NCBI GenBank assembly: GCA_021730935.1
Contig: JAKFYJ010000006.1
Coordinates: forward strand, 1 to 64,000
Length of the DNA stretch: 64,000 nt
Reading direction: 5' to 3'
Origin: Elusimicrobiota bacterium
GTDB taxonomy: Bacteria; Elusimicrobiota; Elusimicrobia; 2-02-FULL-39-32
The notes beneath the pieces are model-generated. The model was not told the DNA's origin and searched no databases. It saw only the letters and a list, made by a program, of their open reading frames with translations. The translations under genes were made by a program, and so were the position numbers. Shown here one piece after another: positions 25,721 to 35,354 of the stretch (position 1 is the stretch's first letter; the number at the start of each line of letters is the position of its first letter).

Positions 25721-27148
25721 ATGAAGCTCTGGTTCAAAGTCGCCTTCGCTTCGACAGCCCTGGTTTTGATCACCCTGGTGGCGGTCGGAGGCCTCTTGTT
25801 TTTCGCGGAAAAACGGCACCTCCTTTCCAACCAGTTGGAACAGCAGAAAGACTCCATCAACAACTTCGCCCAGGTCTGCGTGGAATCCGCGGCCGAGCAA
25901 AACGACATTATCCTCATTAATTATGTCCTTTCGCTCTCCAAAGCCCCCGGATTTCGATATGCCTATTTCCTCGATTCTCAAGGCAAGTTCGTTGCACACA
26001 ATGATCCTGCCAAACTGGGCCAAGTCACCCCCGATTCCAGGGCCCGCGCCACCAATGTCACGGAGTTCGTGAAACAGACCATTGTGGACAATGTTGAGGA
26101 AGTGATGACGCCGGTCGTTTATCAAGGAAAAAAAATCGGCGTGGCGGTGGTGGGTTATGACCAGAATTATTTCAAAAAACAGGTGGATGAGACGGTGCGC
26201 GCCACCGTGAAGCGCTTTTCCTATGTGAGCCTCATCGCCAACATCTTTGGTATTTTGGGGAGCATCATTTTCGCGCGCGGCGTCACCAAGCCTCTCGCGG
26301 AACTAACCAAAGCCACGCAGGAGATCGGCAAAGGCGAGCTCGGGCACCGCATCCCCATCAACGGCCAGGACGAGATCGGCGCCCTCGGGAAATCGTTCAA
26401 CGACATGGCGCAGAAACTGGAACAGCTGGACCAGATGAAAAACGATTTCGTCTCAAGCGTTTCTCACGAACTCCGTTCCCCGCTCACCGCGCTCAAAGGG
26501 TTCCTGCAGATGTTCCAGATGGGGCTGACCGGGCCCATGAACGACATGCAGAAAGAAAACCTCACGCTGATGCTCCAGTGCACGGACCGCCTTGGACGGT
26601 TCGTCAACAACATTTTGGATGTCGCGAAACTCGAAGCCGGCATGATGGATTTCACGATCCAGCCTCTGGACCCGAGAGCCGTTGCCGCTGAAATCACTGC
26701 GCTTTTCCAGCCCCAGGCAACGTCGGAAAAAATTAGGGTTTATCTTGAGGCACCGCAGACGGTTTCCAATGTCCAGGCCGATTCCGACAAACTCCGCCAG
26801 GTCTTCACCAACCTCGTCAACAACGCCATGAAGTTCACGCCCGAAGGCGGCGAGATCAAGATCTGGATCAAGGAAGAGCTGAAGACGGTGAAGATGGGCG
26901 TCAGCGACACCGGCGTGGGCATCCCCGCCAACGAGCTCCCCAAACTCTTCAACAAATTTGAACAGGTGAAAGCCACCAAGGAAAAAGCGAAGGGCCACGG
27001 CACGGGCCTGGGACTCACCATCGTGAAGCAGATCGTCGAAGGGCTGGGCGGAAAAATCGGCGTTGAGAGCGTGATGGGCAAAGGCACCACATTTTATTTC
27101 GTCCTGAACAAATCCACCGAAAAGGAGCTCGCGGCATCCAACGCATGA
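25721..27148 (+). CDS. Membrane sensor histidine kinase with HAMP (PhoR/ResE-like architecture)
   Basis: The 475-residue protein has a membrane helix (ASTALVLITLVAVGGLLFFA), an extracytoplasmic sensor of about 130 residues, a second helix (SLIANIFGILGSIIFA), a HAMP domain (TKPLAELTKATQEIGKGEL) and HisKA with H249 in SVSHELRSPLTALKGF. The HATPase has NLVNNAMKFTPEGG, DTGVGIPANELPKLF and GTGLGLTIV. It overlaps the next regulator gene by 4 bp and begins an operon of one kinase and three response regulators. It is probably the input for the 11-bp-array regulon. The stimulus is not evident; phosphate is one option because the arrays resemble PhoB boxes in spacing, not sequence. Confidence 0.92.
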   Translation: MKLWFKVAFASTALVLITLVAVGGLLFFAEKRHLLSNQLEQQKDSINNFAQVCVESAAEQNDIILINYVLSLSKAPGFRYAYFLDSQGKFVAHNDPAKLGQVTPDSRARATNVTEFVKQTIVDNVEEVMTPVVYQGKKIGVAVVGYDQNYFKKQVDETVRATVKRFSYVSLIANIFGILGSIIFARGVTKPLAELTKATQEIGKGELGHRIPINGQDEIGALGKSFNDMAQKLEQLDQMKNDFVSSVSHELRSPLTALKGFLQMFQMGLTGPMNDMQKENLTLMLQCTDRLGRFVNNILDVAKLEAGMMDFTIQPLDPRAVAAEITALFQPQATSEKIRVYLEAPQTVSNVQADSDKLRQVFTNLVNNAMKFTPEGGEIKIWIKEELKTVKMGVSDTGVGIPANELPKLFNKFEQVKATKEKAKGHGTGLGLTIVKQIVEGLGGKIGVESVMGKGTTFYFVLNKSTEKELAASNA

Positions 27149-27846
27149 GCCCATCGAACGGCGCGAAAAAAGTTTTGGTCGTGTCCACGCACCAGCCCAC
27201 GATCAATGAATTTTCCAAAATTCTGGAGCGCGGCGATTATTCCGTCGAGGTGGTGCAGTCCGGAGAGCGGGCCCTTGAAAAAATCTGGAGCGTTCCCCCG
27301 GTTTTGCTCCTCCTCCACCTTGAGCTTGAGGGGATCAGCGGGCTGGACGTGGTCCGCATCCTGCGCCAGGACGCGCGCACGCGCTCGCTCCCCATCATCA
27401 CATTTTCGAACCAGCCCAACCAGGCCACGATCCTGACCGCGTTCAACCTTGAAGTGGACGATTATCTCTCGAAGCCTTATCACCCCGAGGAAGTCCATGC
27501 CCGGATCAAGGCGGTCCTCAACCGCAAGAGTTCGAACATTTACAGGCCCGAAGACGTGCTGAAAAAAGGTAACATAGAAATCGCGCTCGGGTCGCGCCGC
27601 GTGCTTTGCGACAACAAGGAAGTGAAGCTCACGCCGAAAGAATTTGATCTCCTGACTTTGCTCCTGCGCAAAGAGGGCCGCGCTCTGGCCCGGACCTATC
27701 TTCTGGAAGCGATTTGGAACATGACGAGCAATGTGACCACCCGGTCGGTGGACATGCTGGTGGCGCGCCTGCGGAAAAAACTAAAAAAGGACGGAAGTCT
27801 CATTGAGACTGTGTCAGGTTATGGCTATAGAATCCCTGCAGAATAA
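27145..27846 (+). CDS. OmpR/PhoB-family regulator with degenerate receiver
   Basis: The 233-residue protein has an N-terminal receiver fold and a C-terminal winged helix (RVLCDNKEVKLTPKEFDLLTLLL ... RSVDMLVARLRKKL ... IETVSGYGYRIPAE). The receiver has lost key residues: the acidic pair is replaced by S14-T15 (VLVVSTHQP) and the phospho-acceptor Asp by H58 (LLLLHLELEG). Only the Lys of LSKPY remains. It can hardly be phosphorylated in the usual way and may act as a constitutive or dimer-partner DNA-binding protein. It overlaps the kinase gene (ATGA) and the next CheY-like gene. Confidence 0.88.
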   Translation: MSPSNGAKKVLVVSTHQPTINEFSKILERGDYSVEVVQSGERALEKIWSVPPVLLLLHLELEGISGLDVVRILRQDARTRSLPIITFSNQPNQATILTAFNLEVDDYLSKPYHPEEVHARIKAVLNRKSSNIYRPEDVLKKGNIEIALGSRRVLCDNKEVKLTPKEFDLLTLLLRKEGRALARTYLLEAIWNMTSNVTTRSVDMLVARLRKKLKKDGSLIETVSGYGYRIPAE

Positions 27847-28216
27847 AAAGAGAATCCTGATCGTTGAGGACGATTTTGCCCTCCGGAGCATGCTGGCGCT
27901 CCTGATGCAAAGTCTTGGATATGAAGTGTTCCAGGAGGAAAACGGCGGCGCGGCCGTCCAGAAAATTCTGGACCTCCGCCCCGACATGATCCTGATGGAC
28001 GTGAACCTGCCCGGGATGAAGGGGACCGAGATCTGCGGGATCGTGAAAAAAGACGTGCGCGTCAAAGACATCCCCATCCTGATCATGACCGGCGAGTTCC
28101 GCGAGACCGACGACAAGCTCAGGGGTTTCATGCAGGGCGCCGACGATTACATTTTAAAACCCGTGGACATCAGCATCCTCTCGGCCCGGGTGAAGGCGAT
28201 GCTGGCGAACCGGTGA
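27821..28216 (+). CDS. Single-domain CheY-like response regulator
   Basis: From the ATG at 27821 (the track uses a TTG at 27803) the protein is 131 residues: one receiver with ILIVEDD, D60 in ILMDVNLPG, a Thr in LIMTGE and Lys in YILKPVD. All catalytic residues are present. It has no output domain. It overlaps the end of the preceding regulator gene by 26 bp and precedes the next regulator by 4 bp. In a cluster with a degenerate-receiver regulator, it may serve as a phosphate sink or phosphotransfer partner. Confidence 0.85.
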   Translation: MAIESLQNKKRILIVEDDFALRSMLALLMQSLGYEVFQEENGGAAVQKILDLRPDMILMDVNLPGMKGTEICGIVKKDVRVKDIPILIMTGEFRETDDKLRGFMQGADDYILKPVDISILSARVKAMLANR

Positions 28217-28220
28217 GCGA

Positions 28221-28940
28221 ATGAAACACAAAATCGTTGTCGTTGAAGACGACCGCATCATTTCCCGCCTCGTGGTCCAGGCGCTGGAGAACGCGGGTTT
28301 TTTCGTCCAGACCGCTTTCGACGGCAAGGAAGGCATCAAGCTCATTGAGTCGGTGAAGCCCGACCTCGCCATCCTGGACTGGAACCTCCCCGAAGTCAAC
28401 GGCCTCCAGATCTGCCAATATCTGCGCTCCCACAGCACCATCGCAGGCACGGCCATTTTGATGCTCACCGCTTTCGGCACCATGTCCCAAAAAGTTTCCG
28501 CCTTTGAAACCGGCGCCGACGATTATCTCACCAAACCTTTCGACATCCAGGAGCTCATCGTGCGCGTCAAATCCCTCCTGCGCCGCGGGTCCGGAGGCCG
28601 CCCCGAAGTGGGCGACGTGATTTATGCCGGCATCATCGAAGTGGATGTCAAGGCCCACATGGTCAAGATCAAGGGCAAGGAAGTCCGCCTCCGCCCCAAA
28701 GAATTTGAGATCCTCAGCATCCTCCTCCGTTCCCCCGGCCGCGTCCTTTCCCGCCAGTTCCTCATGGAACGCGTCTGGGGCTATGACCCCAAACTCGTCA
28801 TGACCCACACCGTCGACACTCACATGGCCCGCCTGCGCGAACAGCTGGGCCCCGAAGCCTCCAAAATGATCGAAACGGTCCCCGGTTTCGGATACAAATT
28901 CGAACAGCGCGCCGGTGAAGACAAAAAACGCCTCAAATAA
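28221..28940 (+). CDS. OmpR/PhoB-family response regulator
   Basis: The 239-residue protein has a canonical receiver (VVVEDDR, acceptor D53 in AILDWNLPE, MLTAF, LTKPFD) and a winged-helix DNA-binding domain (VRLRPKEFEILSILLRSPGRVLSRQFLMERVW ... HTVDTHMARLREQLG ... IETVPGFGYKFE). Proteins of this family bind tandem direct repeats with an 11-bp step, exactly what is found at arrays A-G, the nearest (C) beginning 15 bp after its stop. It is the best candidate for the activator of the surrounding pilus and PorV genes. No recognisable orthologue name can be given. Confidence 0.9.
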   Translation: MKHKIVVVEDDRIISRLVVQALENAGFFVQTAFDGKEGIKLIESVKPDLAILDWNLPEVNGLQICQYLRSHSTIAGTAILMLTAFGTMSQKVSAFETGADDYLTKPFDIQELIVRVKSLLRRGSGGRPEVGDVIYAGIIEVDVKAHMVKIKGKEVRLRPKEFEILSILLRSPGRVLSRQFLMERVWGYDPKLVMTHTVDTHMARLREQLGPEASKMIETVPGFGYKFEQRAGEDKKRLK

Positions 28941-28954
28941 AAATTTTCATCAAA

Positions 28955-28997
28955 GTTACATTCCTGTAACAAAAATGTGATGTGCGCATGGTATATA
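28955..28997 (+). promoter_or_regulatory. Array C: 11-bp-spaced sites and -10 of the first pilus operon
   Basis: GTTAC at 28955 and GTAAC at 28966, with degenerate GTGAT at 28977, are each 11 bp apart. Twenty-one bp after the GTAAC core comes TATATA (28992-28997), in the place of a -10. No -35 hexamer is recognisable, as expected for an activator that replaces it. The predicted leader is about 53 nt to the ATG at 29057. Confidence 0.65.
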
Positions 28998-29056
28998 TAA
29001 GAGAGGACCCTTGATATAAAAAGCGATTAAAATTCTGTGCGTTTTAAAATTCAGCC

Positions 29057-30439
29057 ATGAAAACAATCTTGCCGAACGGCGCAGTCAAAGTGCGATGCGG
29101 GGCGGCCCTGAGGAAGGGCTCTGCCTCCATCATGATCGTGCTCATGCTTTCGCTCCTGACCATCATCCCCGTCGCCATGATGATCTCCGGCAGAGCGCAT
29201 CAGGACACGGGGCTTGCCGTGCATGTTGCAGAGGCGGACAATGTCGCGCGTGCGGGCATCATTGACGCTCTCGCGTGGTTCCGGCGCGCCGGCGTGACAG
29301 GGACTGTCGGTGGCGGATATAACGGATCCGCCTTTTTCCCTCGGTTCAATGCAAATCCGGATATGCGCGACACTTTGGATGAAAATATCGGTCTCGTCAA
29401 GGAATATCAGCTGAACTCTCAAAAAAATCTTTGGGCTCGTTATGAGATCCGGAGACAGAAAGATCCTAATCTCGGTAGTGTCAATGCGGCGCTTCCAGTT
29501 GACGCGGCAACAAATCCTCCAAACCCCATTGATCCTCTTGCGGCTCACGACATCACCAACCTGCGGGCTTCTGCTTGGGATTTGGGTCAAGGAGTTGTAT
29601 GGGGCATTGAATCCAAGGGATATGTGTTTCAGAAAAACACTCTCGACCCCACAGTGGCCTTCAATAAAGCGCCCAATGTTGTTTTGGCCACTTCCAGAAT
29701 TTCCTCAGAGTTCCGCAGGTTATATATGGATGCGCCCTATAGTGAAATCGGGAACACCGGAGCCGGTCCAGCCGTCAATGCCGCTATCATCACCGACAAC
29801 GCGGATAATGTTCGGATCGATGGGCTTGGCCGAAGCATCATCCGAGGCGGCAATGTGCCCGCGATCGGATATTATACAGGCGCCGGAAATCCCACGATCA
29901 ACAATCCTGCTAATAAGGAAATCAGAGGGACGCCGACAAACCTCACATTCATTAACGGCGGATTTGATACGCGTTCAGTCGGGACAGGGCGCTTCAACAT
30001 GTGGGAGAATGTCTTTAAAGTTGAATTTCCCGATTCTTTGGTGCAGATGGCGGATGTGATCGCCAACACTGCGGTGGATCTCCCTCAGCTTTATCCAGCC
30101 ATGTCCTTGGTTTATATCAGGGGCAACGCGGATTTCACGCCCCAGCGTCCTCTCAACGGCAGCGGAATTCTTTTTGTGGGTGGGAACATGACCGTCACGG
30201 ATCCCAAGGCCAGGTTCGACGGACTCATTTGCGTCAATGGAAACTTTTCTATCACTGGAGTCGAATCTTCAATTTATGGCAGAATGATTGTCCGGGGGAC
30301 GGTCACAGTGACAGCCCCGAACGCCACCGACAAGGCAGAGATTGTTTATGACCCCGGAACGGTCACCTATGTCCGCAACCAAATTGCCGTATATCGCGAA
30401 ACCAAAACATCTGTATTTCTTTACACAGGTCTAAAATGA
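29057..30439 (+). CDS. PilX-like type IV pilus/pseudopilus assembly protein (copy 1)
   Basis: The 460-residue protein has a type III-like N-terminus (RKGSASIMIVLMLSLLTIIPVAMM), a likely prepilin-peptidase site after the Gly, then a long extracytoplasmic part, much of it beta-rich with near-repeats such as SGILFVGGNMTVTDPKARFDG and GLICVNGNFSITGVESSIYG. These last resemble right-handed beta-helix turns. It is far longer than PilX of Neisseria or Pseudomonas (about 160-200). It heads an operon with the giant PilV-like and PilW-like genes (4-bp and 1-bp overlaps) and has a paralogue at 35431. It is probably a minor pilin that helps start a pilus or pseudopilus. Confidence 0.75.
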   Translation: MKTILPNGAVKVRCGAALRKGSASIMIVLMLSLLTIIPVAMMISGRAHQDTGLAVHVAEADNVARAGIIDALAWFRRAGVTGTVGGGYNGSAFFPRFNANPDMRDTLDENIGLVKEYQLNSQKNLWARYEIRRQKDPNLGSVNAALPVDAATNPPNPIDPLAAHDITNLRASAWDLGQGVVWGIESKGYVFQKNTLDPTVAFNKAPNVVLATSRISSEFRRLYMDAPYSEIGNTGAGPAVNAAIITDNADNVRIDGLGRSIIRGGNVPAIGYYTGAGNPTINNPANKEIRGTPTNLTFINGGFDTRSVGTGRFNMWENVFKVEFPDSLVQMADVIANTAVDLPQLYPAMSLVYIRGNADFTPQRPLNGSGILFVGGNMTVTDPKARFDGLICVNGNFSITGVESSIYGRMIVRGTVTVTAPNATDKAEIVYDPGTVTYVRNQIAVYRETKTSVFLYTGLK

Positions 30440-33400
30440 TTAATAACAGAGAATCCGGATTCAGTCTCATGGAAGTGATCGTGGCCATGACCATCCTCCT
30501 GTTCGTCGGGTTTGCCGTGATGAGTTCCTTTCAATCTCTTAAAATGAGTTCAGTCAGCAATCAGGACAAAATTTTTGCGTCTCAAAAAGTGATCCAGATG
30601 ATGGAGGAACTGCGCTCCGTTGCCGTTGCGGCCAGCACCAATCTCACCCAGCTGGACAAATACGCCGACGGCGGCGGCGTGAAGAACAAAGTGCTCACCA
30701 CGCTTGCAGGGGTGAAACCTGAAGACAATCTGAGCGGGAATGCCGGCGGCAGATATTACAGGCAGATCGTCATCGCCAAAATTCCTTCCGATGTCCGTTC
30801 CCGCCGCGTCGAAGTCCGGGTTTTCCTCACCCAGACCGACGAAGTGTTGTCCGAAGGCATCAGCGTCCTCAAGTCCCTGGCTTCCCAGGACATTCCCAAC
30901 CAGGTTTTTGATCTATATGTCCTCAACATCTCCAACAGCCAGAGTTCCTGGGAAAGGCCCGGAGCCCTGGCCGATTTCAACAATTTCATTCTGGACCTGA
31001 ACATCCGAAACCCCGGTCTCGAGATCCGTCCTCATGTGATCACCCGCCTGGCCTATGGCCGCGACCCTTATTATTCCCCTTTCATCAACAACAACCACAC
31101 CGCGGACGACCCTCTGCTCGTCAACAATCCTGTCCTGGGAGTTTATTGGTATCCGGGACGGCTGGACGCGAACAACGCTTATTATGACTCCAACATTTTC
31201 CCAGGCAGGCATTTAAAAGAAAGGTTTCCAATTCCAGCGCCCAACACGGATCCTTATCAGGAACTGGTTCCGCCCAATCCCATATCGGGTCCTGATTATG
31301 TTGCGGGCGTCGGCGTTTCCCCTTTGACCCTCGAACAAGGAGGTTCTGTCGCGGATCAGTTCAACCATGCCGTGCGTTATCCGGATGAAGATCGGCTTTT
31401 TTTAGCGGCCACGAACAGGGCTGATTTTCTCAAGATTCCCAGACCCGAGCCGAGTCTCATGATGATTTTAAATCAGTTGAACATACAGCCCAACGCTTAT
31501 AGAAACGCGATATTCGTCAACCTGCACGGCAACACGCTCCCTCTCCCCCCCATGCGCAACTATTCCGATCCCGCGAAGGACCCTGTCCTCTTCCCCAATG
31601 TCCGCGTGGTGACTCATCCGGAGAGAATTTGGTATGACTCGAATGATACTGCTGATTACAACGATAGAGTGAGACTTCGAGTTTACTCCTATGTCACTAA
31701 TCCCGATGATCCGTTTTGGGGTATTAATCACGATGACGATTTTATTAGTCCCATCTCAATTGTTCTTTCAAACGCGGATAATGAACTTATACCAGCTAAT
31801 CGAATTACAATAAGCAAATACTCTGGAGATTCCGGCACTGCGTATACATTTGGCGGAGCAGACGATGCGGATATTGCAGGAGGGGCGGATGATTTTAGAG
31901 TCCGCGTAAATTTCCCAAGTCCGGGAAAAACCACCATCACTCTTTATAATAGTCACTTGTTCACTCCCAAAAATTTGTTAACTAAGGGTGGCCTTAGGAT
32001 TGCGGATCGGCTCTATGGATTGGAGTATATCCCCTGTACCTTAAATCCGTATAATGCAAATTCTCCTGGTAGAGATTTTTTGGCATTCAGTCCTGGAAAT
32101 GGAGGACTAACTATAAATAATCCCAACGATAATCCCAAGAACACGGCTCGATGGGAGATTAGATTGAATGTCAGCGGACTTTCCAATAATGGCCGGAAAA
32201 TGTACACCATCGAAACGCGAATCGGCGATGTGGTGGCTGATCCCGGGAATATCGGTTTGAACACAGGCGTTGCCGGAAACAAACCGGAGAATCTTTCGCG
32301 CACTTATGTATGGGTTGGAGTTCAGCCTCCCTTCACAGAACAATTCCAATTCATGGGCGACCCGCGCTATATGCCCTATGCGGACATCAAGGCCGCAGGC
32401 GGATATAACCGATATTTTCTGTCCGGCGGCTTGAACGGAAATGGCAATTGGCCCGGATTTAATCTTGCGGAAAAACATTGGTCCTTTGATGGCGCCAACA
32501 CGAAAACAAAACTCAACATCGATCTCCCGGCTTTTTTCAGGGTCTTCAGAAACGGCATCATCGGCTCCCATGCCATCTGGAGCCAATTCAAGGATCTGCC
32601 TTTCGAATATGTTTCCCTGGGCGGCGACATTCCCAGCATGAGATTCACGGCCTATAACCTCCAACAGCTTCCCTGGCGGCCCGGAATGGGCGTTGGAACG
32701 ATTAAAGTGTTTGAAATGGCGCACGATGATGTGTCTGTGGCCTTGACAGGAACAAGGGATTTTCCACCGGATCCCATAACAGGGATTGTCCCCCCGCGGC
32801 CCGTCATCAACCCCGCCATTCCGGCGGATGAAAGAAATTTGCGTTTGATCGCGCGCGCGGCTCCCTTTTGGTGGAGCAACATCTGGCTGGGCGAACTTTA
32901 TCCTGATGATGTTTTCAGCGTGGGTCCGAATAATCCGAACGAAATGAACGATTGGAAGGAAACTGGGAACCTTCCGGTCGGTCCCGGAAATTTCGTCCGC
33001 GCCGCATACAGCAACCTGACCGGAGGCCCTGTCACCGCGTTGAACCTCGACAACGATGCGGCCAACAATCGTTTGACCTTGCATCCCAGAGACAGGACTT
33101 TGACATCATTTTTTAATGGTGGAATAGCTTATGACATTGATTCCATCAATGCCCGGATTGATTGGGGTGTGGCGCCGTTTGACGGAACCCAGATGGGCAA
33201 CCAATTCAAATATGCGCTCCCGATCCAGTTCACTCAGCCTGTGAACTATGGTCCAAATGTTCTTCCCCCTCTTGAATTTAATAATAATCCCTATAATGAC
33301 CGCACGACAATCAATCGAATCAATTGTTTTTATATGCCGAATCCTCCAGGGTCCCAGGTGATGTCCGTGGCAAACTATCGTTTTCAAATCGGCAACAATG

Positions 33401-34044
33401 CGGATGTTGACGCGGGACTCATGTTTTTGGGCGCGGAAACGTCGTTCGCCATGGATAACCGCGACAGATACAGAATTCTCGTTCCTGGTCTTATCTATTC
33501 GTTCATGGAAATGGGAATGCCGAATGGCGGGGTTCTGCCCGCCCAACCGCCTGTCAGTCGTTTCTCTCAACTCCCGAGAGTCAGTCTGCAAACACCTCTG
33601 GGGTCTGTGGACATAACCGACACGGACATCAACAAGGTGAGGATTACCTGGGACGCCTTCTGGTCCAATTGGGAAGGAAACAAATACACCCTGAACTGGC
33701 CGAACTGGGTCAATGGAGCGCCCGCTGTCAACTTTCCAAACGACCCCATTGCATTTCAGATTCTCTATACCATGGACAACGGCAGGAACTGGCATTATAT
33801 ACAGGACCCCCCGAACGCCGCTCCGGCTCGCCTCGGCGAACGGACGGGAACCAAAGATGTTGTTCCCATTCCTGCAAACTTGCCCGTTCTCACTTTTGAC
33901 TGGGACCTCACCGTCGCGGCGGATGTCAACAATCCCGTGAAATATCCTTCGGGAAGCTATATCCTTCGTCTGGAATGTTTTAACCTCCTTCACCCAAATC
34001 AGCATTATTCTTACAACACCCGCCACATTCAGATCAAACGCTAG
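30436..34044 (+). CDS. Giant PilV-like prepilin (copy 1, 1,202 residues)
   Basis: The N-terminus MINNRESG/FSLMEVIVAMTILL is a classical type IV prepilin: short leader, cleavage after G8, Phe at +1 and Glu at +5, then a hydrophobic helix. Typical PilV-like proteins are 150-250 residues; this is about 1,200. The extra 1,000 residues are rich in Asn, Pro and aromatics with no other membrane segment. Markers shared with copy 2 are LAYGRDPYYSP, HGNTLPLPPMRNYSD, FWWSNIWLGELYPD and a C-terminal beta domain (FQILYTMDNGRNWHYI ... YPSGSYILRLECFN). It may act as a pilus-tip adhesin or a surface platform. A stretch near 31.6-32.2 kb is more AT-rich than the rest. Confidence 0.85.
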   Translation: MINNRESGFSLMEVIVAMTILLFVGFAVMSSFQSLKMSSVSNQDKIFASQKVIQMMEELRSVAVAASTNLTQLDKYADGGGVKNKVLTTLAGVKPEDNLSGNAGGRYYRQIVIAKIPSDVRSRRVEVRVFLTQTDEVLSEGISVLKSLASQDIPNQVFDLYVLNISNSQSSWERPGALADFNNFILDLNIRNPGLEIRPHVITRLAYGRDPYYSPFINNNHTADDPLLVNNPVLGVYWYPGRLDANNAYYDSNIFPGRHLKERFPIPAPNTDPYQELVPPNPISGPDYVAGVGVSPLTLEQGGSVADQFNHAVRYPDEDRLFLAATNRADFLKIPRPEPSLMMILNQLNIQPNAYRNAIFVNLHGNTLPLPPMRNYSDPAKDPVLFPNVRVVTHPERIWYDSNDTADYNDRVRLRVYSYVTNPDDPFWGINHDDDFISPISIVLSNADNELIPANRITISKYSGDSGTAYTFGGADDADIAGGADDFRVRVNFPSPGKTTITLYNSHLFTPKNLLTKGGLRIADRLYGLEYIPCTLNPYNANSPGRDFLAFSPGNGGLTINNPNDNPKNTARWEIRLNVSGLSNNGRKMYTIETRIGDVVADPGNIGLNTGVAGNKPENLSRTYVWVGVQPPFTEQFQFMGDPRYMPYADIKAAGGYNRYFLSGGLNGNGNWPGFNLAEKHWSFDGANTKTKLNIDLPAFFRVFRNGIIGSHAIWSQFKDLPFEYVSLGGDIPSMRFTAYNLQQLPWRPGMGVGTIKVFEMAHDDVSVALTGTRDFPPDPITGIVPPRPVINPAIPADERNLRLIARAAPFWWSNIWLGELYPDDVFSVGPNNPNEMNDWKETGNLPVGPGNFVRAAYSNLTGGPVTALNLDNDAANNRLTLHPRDRTLTSFFNGGIAYDIDSINARIDWGVAPFDGTQMGNQFKYALPIQFTQPVNYGPNVLPPLEFNNNPYNDRTTINRINCFYMPNPPGSQVMSVANYRFQIGNNADVDAGLMFLGAETSFAMDNRDRYRILVPGLIYSFMEMGMPNGGVLPAQPPVSRFSQLPRVSLQTPLGSVDITDTDINKVRITWDAFWSNWEGNKYTLNWPNWVNGAPAVNFPNDPIAFQILYTMDNGRNWHYIQDPPNAAPARLGERTGTKDVVPIPANLPVLTFDWDLTVAADVNNPVKYPSGSYILRLECFNLLHPNQHYSYNTRHIQIKR

Positions 34045-35045
34045 TGATTAAAATGCGCTGCTCCGGAGAAAAGGGGTATAGCCTTCCGGAAATAATGATC
34101 GCTTCGGCCGTCCTCCTCCTTCTCACCGTGATGTTTTATCCGATCATCAAGGTGTCCCAAAGCGGTTCGGTGAAATTCGAAGCAGGCTTCATGATCAAAA
34201 AAGAAGTGCAAAAATGCCTCCTGGAAATTTCCCACCGCCTCGTCCAGTCAAAGCGTGTTTTTGGGAGGACCGACGACATCCGGTTTCTGACCAACCTCAG
34301 CGGACAGACGCCCGAACTCCCGAACAGTCTCCTGCCCCTTATTCAAATCAATGCCACTCCCGGAGCCCCGGGATATCCTCAGGCCAGCGTCGGCAACGCG
34401 CTTTTGTTTGCTTCTCAAGTGAGGTCGCAGGACCTGGACCTCGTGGACGCAAACGCCAATGCATTTTCGGCCCGGATCGACATCTATCGCTTTTACTGTT
34501 ATTTCCTGACGGTCGGCGAGACCAGCGTTTCGAATAAACCAGCCAGGGTTCTTTATCGGTGGGAAAGCGTGGACTATGCAGATTTTTCGCAGATCAACAC
34601 ATTCACTGCCGGACCATCGCTGCGACAGCAGATGATCGTTCAGGCTTTTGCCGCTTTGGGGCTCACGCATGCCTGGAACCCGTCTCAGATCGATTATGCG
34701 GCTTCATTTTTCAAGTTAAAAGCCGATGGAACCATGCCCGGAGAGCCCGGGGCTTATGAAATCGAGAGGCTGACCGAAACGCCGCTGATGACTGTCCAGA
34801 AAGCCACTTCCGGATATCGTTACGGCGTCGCACCGAACACGGACCCTGCGACAAACCCCAAACATCCCGTCCCCCTCTATACCGTCCCGAACGGAGATTT
34901 TCCCTCGGGCTTTGAAGTGATGGTCGGCGGCATCTCCTCCAACCGCCAGGTGTTTTATCGCCTGGTGCTGGCCGCCGAGTCCACTTCCGTCACCACCATC
35001 AGCGTGGAACAGGCCCAGCTCACCACCGTCCGAGACGTTTGGTGA
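34044..35045 (+). CDS. PilW-like prepilin (copy 1)
   Basis: The 333-residue protein has a prepilin N-terminus (GEKG/YSLPEIMIASAVLLLLTVMFYPI) with cleavage expected before Tyr and Glu at +5. The rest is a globular extracytoplasmic domain ending SVTTISVEQAQLTTVRDVW. The GTG start overlaps the TAG stop of the giant prepilin gene (TAGTG), and an ATG four codons in (34053) is an alternative. It matches the protein at 40043 closely in its helix and its last 100 residues (GDFPSGFEVMVGGISSNRQV). Confidence 0.8.
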   Translation: MIKMRCSGEKGYSLPEIMIASAVLLLLTVMFYPIIKVSQSGSVKFEAGFMIKKEVQKCLLEISHRLVQSKRVFGRTDDIRFLTNLSGQTPELPNSLLPLIQINATPGAPGYPQASVGNALLFASQVRSQDLDLVDANANAFSARIDIYRFYCYFLTVGETSVSNKPARVLYRWESVDYADFSQINTFTAGPSLRQQMIVQAFAALGLTHAWNPSQIDYAASFFKLKADGTMPGEPGAYEIERLTETPLMTVQKATSGYRYGVAPNTDPATNPKHPVPLYTVPNGDFPSGFEVMVGGISSNRQVFYRLVLAAESTSVTTISVEQAQLTTVRDVW

Positions 35046-35060
35046 CCCGACGACAGGAGG

Positions 35061-35315
35061 TTGAAGGCGCTGCTGCCTCAAGCCAAGACTTATGCCAGGA
35101 ACCACGGGCATTCTCTGTCTCAACTGATTGAAAACTCGCTGAGGGAGATGAGCCATTCGGAGGACATCCCATTTTCCAAAAGATGGAGCGGGAAATTCAA
35201 GGAAGCCGCAAAACAGACCGCGCGCTATAAGTCTTTGGGAAAGCGGTATCTTTATTCTCCGATCCCTGCCCGAACCCCGGAATCCGTCCTGAAACTGCTC
35301 CAAACCCCCTTGTAA
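35061..35315 (+). pseudogene. Remnant of a VapB-type (DUF6364-like) antitoxin gene
   Basis: The 84-residue frame (TTG start, SD almost touching it) contains QAKTYARNHGHSLSQLIENSLREM, the ribbon-helix-helix part seen in DUF6364/VapB-type antitoxins. The usual N-terminal beta strand that makes the ribbon is missing; the frame is open back only to the PilW stop. No PIN or other toxin gene follows; the sequence continues directly into array D. I read it as a decayed toxin-antitoxin module between the two pilus operons. A real short protein cannot be excluded. Confidence 0.5.
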
Positions 35316-35354
35316 TTTCCCCGTTTTGGGGGTATATTTCCTTCAAGGCATTTC

